Below, one piece after another: positions 57,901 to 64,000 of a stretch of 64,000 nucleotides of DNA; position 1 is the first letter of the stretch, and each line of letters begins with the position of its first letter. Source of the stretch: Trichoplusia ni. Its lineage: Eukaryota; Arthropoda; Insecta; Lepidoptera; Noctuidae. Below the pieces are notes generated by a model. The model was not told the DNA's origin. It saw only the letters and a list, made by a program, of their open reading frames with translations, and did not search any database. The stretch covers positions 19,237,657 to 19,301,656 of the forward strand of contig NC_039482.1 in NCBI RefSeq assembly GCF_003590095.1, written 5' to 3'. The position numbers and the translations under genes were made by a program.

Positions 57901-59900
57901 GCAACACGCCAGTTCCATTCAACATATGAATTCTGGGAACGCAATTTATATAATACAGCTGTCGTCGCCGCCATTTTACTTATATTAATGGGCAATCCAT
58001 TAGTCATAGAGTATTTTCTGTCAGTATATCGTCTCCTATGCAATTAGGTTAGTGGCGAGACCATCGCAATCTCCTTTGACGCGGTGATCAGTCACCCTGT
58101 ATGCTGCGGACTTGTTGATTTAATTTATAAAAGGTTTTTAATGTGAATTGATGGGTTTTCCCGAGAATTATTATACTAGATGTGTGTGTATCGTTATAAT
58201 GTATTGAAACTGATCAACATTGTTCATGCAACTGTTAGATCACTTATTTGTTTATGCATACACAAGTTACAAAGATACATCCTACTGATAATATCAACGC
58301 AAAGTTTGTGCATATGGATGTTTGTTTATCTTTCACTCAAAAACCTCTAAAAGGATTGAGACGAAACTTAGTACACACTACACAGTTAGATTTTAACTAG
58401 GATTAACACATAGGATTGTTTTTATACCGATTGTATGTCCCTTATGATTATATTGCCCGCGATTATATTAACCGCTAGTATTAGGTATAAAGATACTGCA
58501 TATTTTTTAACAAGTTTCATCTTCTTTTAAGCATTTAAAAAGCGATGTATTCTATCATGTTCTTAATTTTAAAGTTATATTACAGCAGTTTTAAAAGAAA
58601 GATGCCTCTACACCAGGTGTCGTGCGCTGTCATGCTTCCACGTCTGAAATAGCTCTACTTTAATAAACGGTACCAGCCCTCCAGTGCTCGATAGCCACAA
58701 AGAAAAAACTTTTTTACTACTTATACTCCTTCCAGACAAATAGTATATGGTTACCAGTCTACAACTTATAAGTTACTTGCTTTTTGCTAAGTGAAAATGT
58801 AAAGGCGAAACGTATTTTCACGAAAATGTGTTGGCTTTTTCAAGAAGTGCCGTATAGTTTACAGTTTATAAGTCTTATCTTAAAGTTAACAGCCGACAGA
58901 GGCAGTAAAGTCCTTTGGTAACGAGGTACGAAGCTTTTTAAATAAATAATGGACTTGAAAAAATATTTCTCAGAACTTTTAAAACTTTTACTTTTAAAAG
59001 GCACGACTCGCTCGTTTGCCGCGTCAGCTCATAATTAAGAACTCCGGTTGCATTTGAAACTAGTCAGGTGATTCCGATAAATATGCGTGAGTAAACCGTT
59101 ATTAAACAAAATGATGAATTCGTCGCACAAAAGATAATATAATATTCACAAACACGGTATTATTTTGTAGATGATACCAGAATTAAATTAATTATACGTA
59201 TGCGGATTGCGGAATAGTGGTGGATTAATCAAATCCGTTTTATAACTATGCCTGTATAAATGTTTATAACGTTTATGAATTTAATATATCAGAGGACGTC
59301 CATTTTGAGTGTATCAATTTTGTATATTATGAAGTAACAAGTTCGTTATGACGTGATAATAGAGTTTTATCATAACTCTAAAGTACCTACAGTCATTTGC
59401 ACTTAAGTGTATGATATTTTGTTCAAACATAGTATTATAAAAAGGCTTCTAAAAATAAGGCATATTTTGGCTAAATTTGTTAATACCGAATTTCCAAATA
59501 TAAGCTTAGTTTTAGATAGTCTAGATCTAAATGTGATAGGTAGAGTACCTATGTAGAGCAGTCTTCTAAAACTAAACTACAAGTATTTCAGTTTTCAGCC
59601 ATTAGTGTTGTTGTTCAATTTGATATACATATTTAAATAACTTTCATCACCAAATACGAACTCAGTTCTGTTGATATTTGGTAAGCAATCATCATAATTA
59701 TACTTACTATCTGTACTCATACATAACATAACGTTACCTCTACACCACATAATTTTTCGACACATATTTTATTCATAATTATGACGTCAATTCTATCCCC
59801 TAATGGTTTTAGGACAGTTGTACTTAGAATTGGATTGATGATAAAATACTTTGTACACAAATGTAGTCTAATATTGAGAAAGATTACATTTTACCGCATC
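55000..59900. other. AT-rich stretch with decayed repeats only
   Basis: Holds the RTE-like tail at 56300-56390, a LINE-end fragment near 57008-57035 and a further RTE-related piece at 58305-58385. Open frames here are short and unsupported. Confidence 0.4.
56300..56390 (+). repeat. RTE-like repeat tail
   Basis: CTGTTTAGTGGTTTTTGCGT, GAGAGTGGAACAAACATCCA and TACAAACTTTCGCGTTTTAG follow the family consensus (TTGCGTGA...AACAAACATCCATACA...AACTTTCGC). Confidence 0.6.
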
Positions 59901-59913
59901 GTTCTCAAAATTT

Positions 59914-60215
59914 GACTGCACGGATAGCCGAGCGAGCCAAGTACACAGCGTCAAACCCACTGTCCGCGACGTGTAGAATAGATAGGCATTTCTATGATCC
60001 ACGAATGCTTGTTTTGAGTCAGGGTATCTGCATGTGTTGTGAGAAGAAAACGCGGATGACGTAGCACGGCGTTTCAGGTTTAGTCAGTAAGAGTCTGACA
60101 CTACCCATTTCCTCCCCCGAAGGAGTGGGTGTCCATGAGGATTCCCCTTAATAAAAAAAAGGTATCTGCATGTGACTTGAATATTTGTGAAACCTGCGAT
60201 AGAAGGACATAATTC
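59914..60215 (+). repeat. tRNA-headed SINE copy 5, interrupted
   Basis: GACTGCACGGATAGCCGAGC starts the copy; it has CAAACCCACTGTCCGCGACG, ATCCACGAATGCTTGTTTTG and the end block GACTTGAATATTTGTGAAAC. A 124-bp element (60037-60160) interrupts it and is flanked by direct repeats of GGTATCTGCATGTG. Confidence 0.8.
60037..60160 (+). mobile_element. 5'-truncated LINE-type insertion with 14-bp target-site duplication
   Basis: 124 bp starting TTGTGAGAAGAAAACG, containing AGGTTTAGTCAGTAAGAGTC and AGGAGTGGGTGTCC, and ending AATAAAAAAAA. GGTATCTGCATGTG is present on both sides (60023-60036 and 60161-60174). A-rich 3' end plus target-site duplication is the signature of target-primed reverse transcription. 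Confidence 0.8.
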
Positions 60216-61395
60216 CTTGGAGCTTTAAAGATGCATTCATTGAACTTTTCAAGACGGCTTCTACCCTTCATACCTACAAAGAACATGAATACTGACAAGA
60301 GTTAATAATGCATTAACACTACAACATATAAGCATATAATTCGAGTTTCATGTAATGCCATTCATTATTATCTCTCAGCAATATTGGATTACATAGACCA
60401 AGGTCACACAAGTTTATCTCGTATTATCTTCAAAAAATTATTTAGGTTTGACGGGATGTTATTATATGCGTCCGCCATGGATATGATATTATATGTGAAG
60501 TGCAAATTGCTAAAGAAAACAAAAGAATTGAATAAAGCATTACGACTACAGTTCAAAGTTGATGAACCACCATACTGGATGACACTTAAAAATTGCAATC
60601 GACGGGATCTTTTGATAGTAGTACAATCCATTGCGTGTTGAAAGAACATGCACTTATTAACCAACTGTTTTGATCGGGCAATGGATGTACTTTACAATGT
60701 ATAATTTAATTTAACTCGGCTGGCTTAGTAAGGTCATAATTATATAGAAATTATAAATGTAATATATTTTTATATAAAGACCGTGTTTCGGTATGGTAGC
60801 AGATCGATACAATGGCGTGTGACACGCAACTAGTGATGTACCCACTATCCACATTCGGATCTGCGGATACTCGGTAGGAATATCCGCTGATATTTAATTG
60901 CAGTATGTAGTAATTACAGTGTAATTTGATTATGATATATCTTTTTTGCTTCTTGTTTGCTGGACTAGCAATTTAATAAAATAATGTTGATCGACAGTTA
61001 CATTTACACCTGTGTTAAAAAAGTACGTATCAAAGATATTGAAACGAGAGAAGAAGAGACGAAGAGAACAAGTTCACCAATTCACTTTTTCACTAACATT
61101 GTATTAAAATTCGGCCTTTTCGGATATTACCTTACTACATGCAAAATAGCAGCGACCGACCTGGTGGTGCCTTCTACTAATTCACGCTGTTCTGAAATTT
61201 ATTCAAGAAGTTTTTATATAACTTATGGGTAACATGTGTTTTTCAAGTTTTCAGAACAATATATGAAGCACACGTGCTACAAGTTTGTAGTCAGACATTT
61301 GCATCAATAATTTACTGGAATTGAATTGATATTCGTAATTATACGGTAGAGCCGAAAACGTTTAAATAAAACGAAAAAAAACGTATTCATATAGC

Positions 61396-61583
61396 ATGAA
61401 TAATAAGAAAGAAATGAGGCCTAATATGCAGACCATAAAGACGGCGAACCACGAAATAATATCTTTACTCCGCGAATGCTATAGAATACAAAGCGAGTAC
61501 CAAGTAATAGGTACCGACGTTATTGAAACTGAGGGAATTGAATTAACGGAGCAGGATAGCAGCTTCCCTATAACGTATACTGG
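61396..61583 (+). CDS. candidate coding exon, unknown protein
   Basis: Reads MNNKKEMRPNMQTIKTANHE, IISLLRECYRIQSEYQVIGT, DVIETEGIELTEQDSSFPIT, YTG, and ends at a consensus donor ACTGG|GTAAGG in phase 2. An in-frame TAA lies shortly upstream, so the ATG is the likely start. The mixed, acidic, non-repetitive composition is unlike the Phe/Ile/Lys-rich chance frames around it. I do not recognise the family. Confidence 0.35.
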
Positions 61584-63025
61584 GTAAGGGGTAAAGGTAG
61601 GGTGCACGTCTGAGGGCTGCGTAGGACAGTCTCGACTGATACAAATAATAAATATACAAGTACTGCGGCTGTCACAGACATTGCCTGTGAATCATTCATG
61701 CCCGGGAGCTTCTTCCAGCATTTTTCTCATTTCAATTTGCAAAGAAATACATTTTGTTTCGAATCGAGTTGTGAAACAAAAGAAGTTGGATCTCCTTGGG
61801 ATTCTTTATTTGTTTTTAAAGCAGCGTTGTAGCGCGATCGAGTAGTTTGATTTATTGTTCCTAGTACGTATCAGGCACCTTGATCTAGCAGATTTAATAT
61901 ACGTAGTTTTTGCAAGTGTTACAGCTGTGAATGGTACATAAATAAGGATATCCGCATCGTATCATACGTTTTCGTGGAACTGACATCTCATTTCCTTATT
62001 TATTCGATACTCAAGCTTTAATATTCGAAGACATTTTAATATTCCGAAGCTTCATTATTTCGGAAAGCCTATTTACATTCGTGATAACTTATTTATATTG
62101 GTTATACTTTTGTTGACATTTCCGGGTACTTTTGCAAACAGAAATAACGAGCAGCTTACCTTCCTTCACCTTAAAAAAAGTGTCAGAAACATCTCAGGGA
62201 TTAAGGTGGCAGGATGCTTAAGCTTTATATAACGTAGGAACATTGAAAGCTTTTTCTGATGTTACTTCAATGTCAACGAGTTGTTTACCAAGCGTCATGG
62301 GCGAGATTAAACTGGGTCACGTCAGGAACTAGATTTAACCATTCATGGCAACTTGTCGTGCGAGATAACTGCAAAAACCTACGGTTCCCAGTCGGCATGA
62401 CTTTGTTAACTGCGTATGGACCGTACCGGCGTAATAAAAGGCCATTCAGTAGTTTATTGTGTTGTGTCTGAAATCAAATGTAAAGGTTGAAGTTTTTTAG
62501 GCCGACTCGCAAATAAAAAAGGTTTCAAGGAGAACTCATTTTTGTTGACTACGTGTCCTACATTTGGGAATAGTGCCTCCGAGTCTTAAAATGTAAATAG
62601 GTCTAAATGTTTTTTGTAAAGGTTCCAGGAGTGAAAGCTGGGAACACAGCTTCGTTATTTATGTGAATAAAATAGAGCAGACATTCTTATGTTACAAAAA
62701 TAATTTAAATAATATTACTAACCGCTCCCTCTTTGAAAAGGCGGGTAGTGACAGACTCGTGCTGATCATTCTAAGTGATCCGCGTAGTAATTCTTCATGT
62801 GCCGTCATGAAATGCAGCCTGCTGACGGATGGATGGACAGGCTTTTACCCTTGAGCAAGGTACCAAAAATAGTATTTTAAAGACTTGAAGATTTCAACTT
62901 AAGATTCAGTTTGAACAAGTACTGATAGAAAATATTCTAACACAAGTTATTTTGCCAAGATTCACAGTGTTGCCGCCGTAGTACTCGAGCAAGTTTAAAC
63001 TGTATCGAGAAACATCGCTATTAAA

Positions 63026-63033
63026 TATCGATA
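63026..63033. promoter_or_regulatory. TATCGATA (DRE-like) motif
   Basis: Exact match to the palindromic core bound by DREF at many insect housekeeping promoters. It is followed within 110 bp by the candidate start at 63137. A second exact TATCGATA is at 63651-63658, so the motif may be clustered here by chance or function. Confidence 0.25.
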
Positions 63034-63136
63034 CAAAGTCTCGTTAAACTCAAGTTGACTTGAAAGTTTGGGGAAAACTTCTGCTATCGGGAGGTCGGGA
63101 CGCGCCAACGAATTGGGAGCAAGGCTTCTTGTTGCT

Positions 63137-63239
63137 ATGGCGTCTAACTTATTCACTTATGAAACAACAACGGGGATTGTGTTCGAAGACATTTTTGATG
63201 ATGACAACAAGATCTGTAAAAAACTAGGTGGTATTGAAG
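63137..63239 (+). CDS. candidate first coding exon at the right edge
   Basis: ATG in the context GCTATGGCG reads MASNLFTYETTTGIVFEDIF, then DDDNKICKKLGGIE, with a possible donor GAAG|GTAGAA at 63240. The segment GIVFEDIFD resembles GILFEDIFD at the N-terminus of RNA polymerase subunit RPB8 (RPABC3), but the following residues do not match and the preceding 12 residues are extra, so this may be coincidence. A TATCGATA (DRE-type) motif lies about 110 bp upstream. Confidence 0.25.
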
Positions 63240-64000
63240 GTAGAATTTTAATTAAACTACATGTTTTTTTGTCAATATCTCGTTATAGTGATGTTTAAGT
63301 ATGGTCATTGATATTTACAACTGCACAATTAAAAAAATTAACCAACTAACACACGCCCAAGAAAGTCCTTTTTCGACAAATAAATGATGTTTTCTCCAAA
63401 ACATGTTACCGTAACAATCAAACTTGATAGCTGTCATTTGTATAGGCCGGGAGTCGAGTATCAGCGCCAACCACTTGAGGCTCAAGTCTCACTTACTCCA
63501 ATTAACAAAACATTGTTCCTAATTGTCTTCGGAGGCCATTGACCTCGACACAGGACAATCGTAGAGCTGTACCGATGCCGTAATCATCCATTGTTCGATA
63601 TGTATCGAGTTCTCGAGTACAGATGTACGGTGTGTTGGACAGCCATTGCTTATCGATAACATGGGGCTTAAGCAGCGATTGGTGAGGCTTCAAACTTTTT
63701 AATTACGGAGATAAGACGGCTTTGGTATGAGAGGATTTGTTATTGTTTTTTAGCGTAATATCTATGTGGGCCAATCACATTTTCTAGTTTGCTCTAGATA
63801 CTTGAATAAAGCTACCAGATTGTATGATAGAAACAAGTTATAATTGTTCAAGTAATTTTGGAAAAAATAATCTCTTCCCATTTTTATTTCTTCTCTACAT
63901 TCGTATTTGAAATACTGTCCACATATTTTTGCTGAGCCTGGCTATTAAATTAAGCTTAAAAAGGGTTCGTAAGATCAACAGACGATATCTAAAGAGAAGT

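Noticed and set aside
60384..60664. 85-codon plus-strand frame (MDYIDQGHTSLSR...) with an 86-codon antisense frame
   Set aside because: The composition looks somewhat protein-like but I recognise no family and see no splice sites; the antisense frame is equally long, so chance is likely.

Overview
This is a eukaryotic, AT-rich window, most likely from a moth or butterfly (Lepidoptera). Short GT-AG exons are separated by long introns, and dispersed repeats typical of lepidopteran genomes are abundant. These include the LINE 3' end containing GGTTGAGGAGGTCAGATAGG, the RTE-like 'CAGCCGTTTAG' tails, tRNA-headed SINEs, and the AAGTGCGAG / CTGTCTGTCTGTC repeat. No prokaryotic, viral or CRISPR features are visible. 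Open reading frames outside the exons listed are mostly chance frames in AT-rich DNA.

Region by region. (1) Positions 1-3453, minus strand: the 5' and middle part of a KHDC4/BLOM7-like KH-domain RNA-binding protein gene. Four exons join in phase, and the gene appears to continue off the left edge. (2) 3454-6796: AT-rich spacer plus the presumed 3' UTR of the next gene. (3) 6797-12197, minus strand: seven in-phase exons of an OTUD7/Cezanne-family deubiquitinase. They carry the catalytic Cys and His motifs and a C-terminal A20-type zinc finger. Two weaker 5' exons (15170-15208 or 15266, and 25748-25790) have compatible phases and could carry the N-terminus. In that case 12.2-25.7 kb is intron and the promoter lies near 25.93 kb. 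(4) 26-64 kb: long non-coding DNA, either intergenic or giant introns of a plus-strand gene. It holds a few candidate exons (26919-27000, 44169-44234, 61396-61583, 63137-63239) and many transposable-element remnants.

The two recognised genes are on the same strand. One product is nuclear and linked to RNA and splicing; the other edits ubiquitin chains. Nothing suggests a joint pathway. The most notable structures are mobile-element related: a fragment antisense to U2 snRNA fused to a LINE tail inside a Cezanne intron; a MITE with 46-bp perfectly matching terminal repeats; and a short LINE copy inserted in a SINE with a 14-bp target-site duplication. Also of interest are the uncertain Cezanne N-terminus and its overlapping stop codon and splice donor. 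I found no clearly new multi-gene system.
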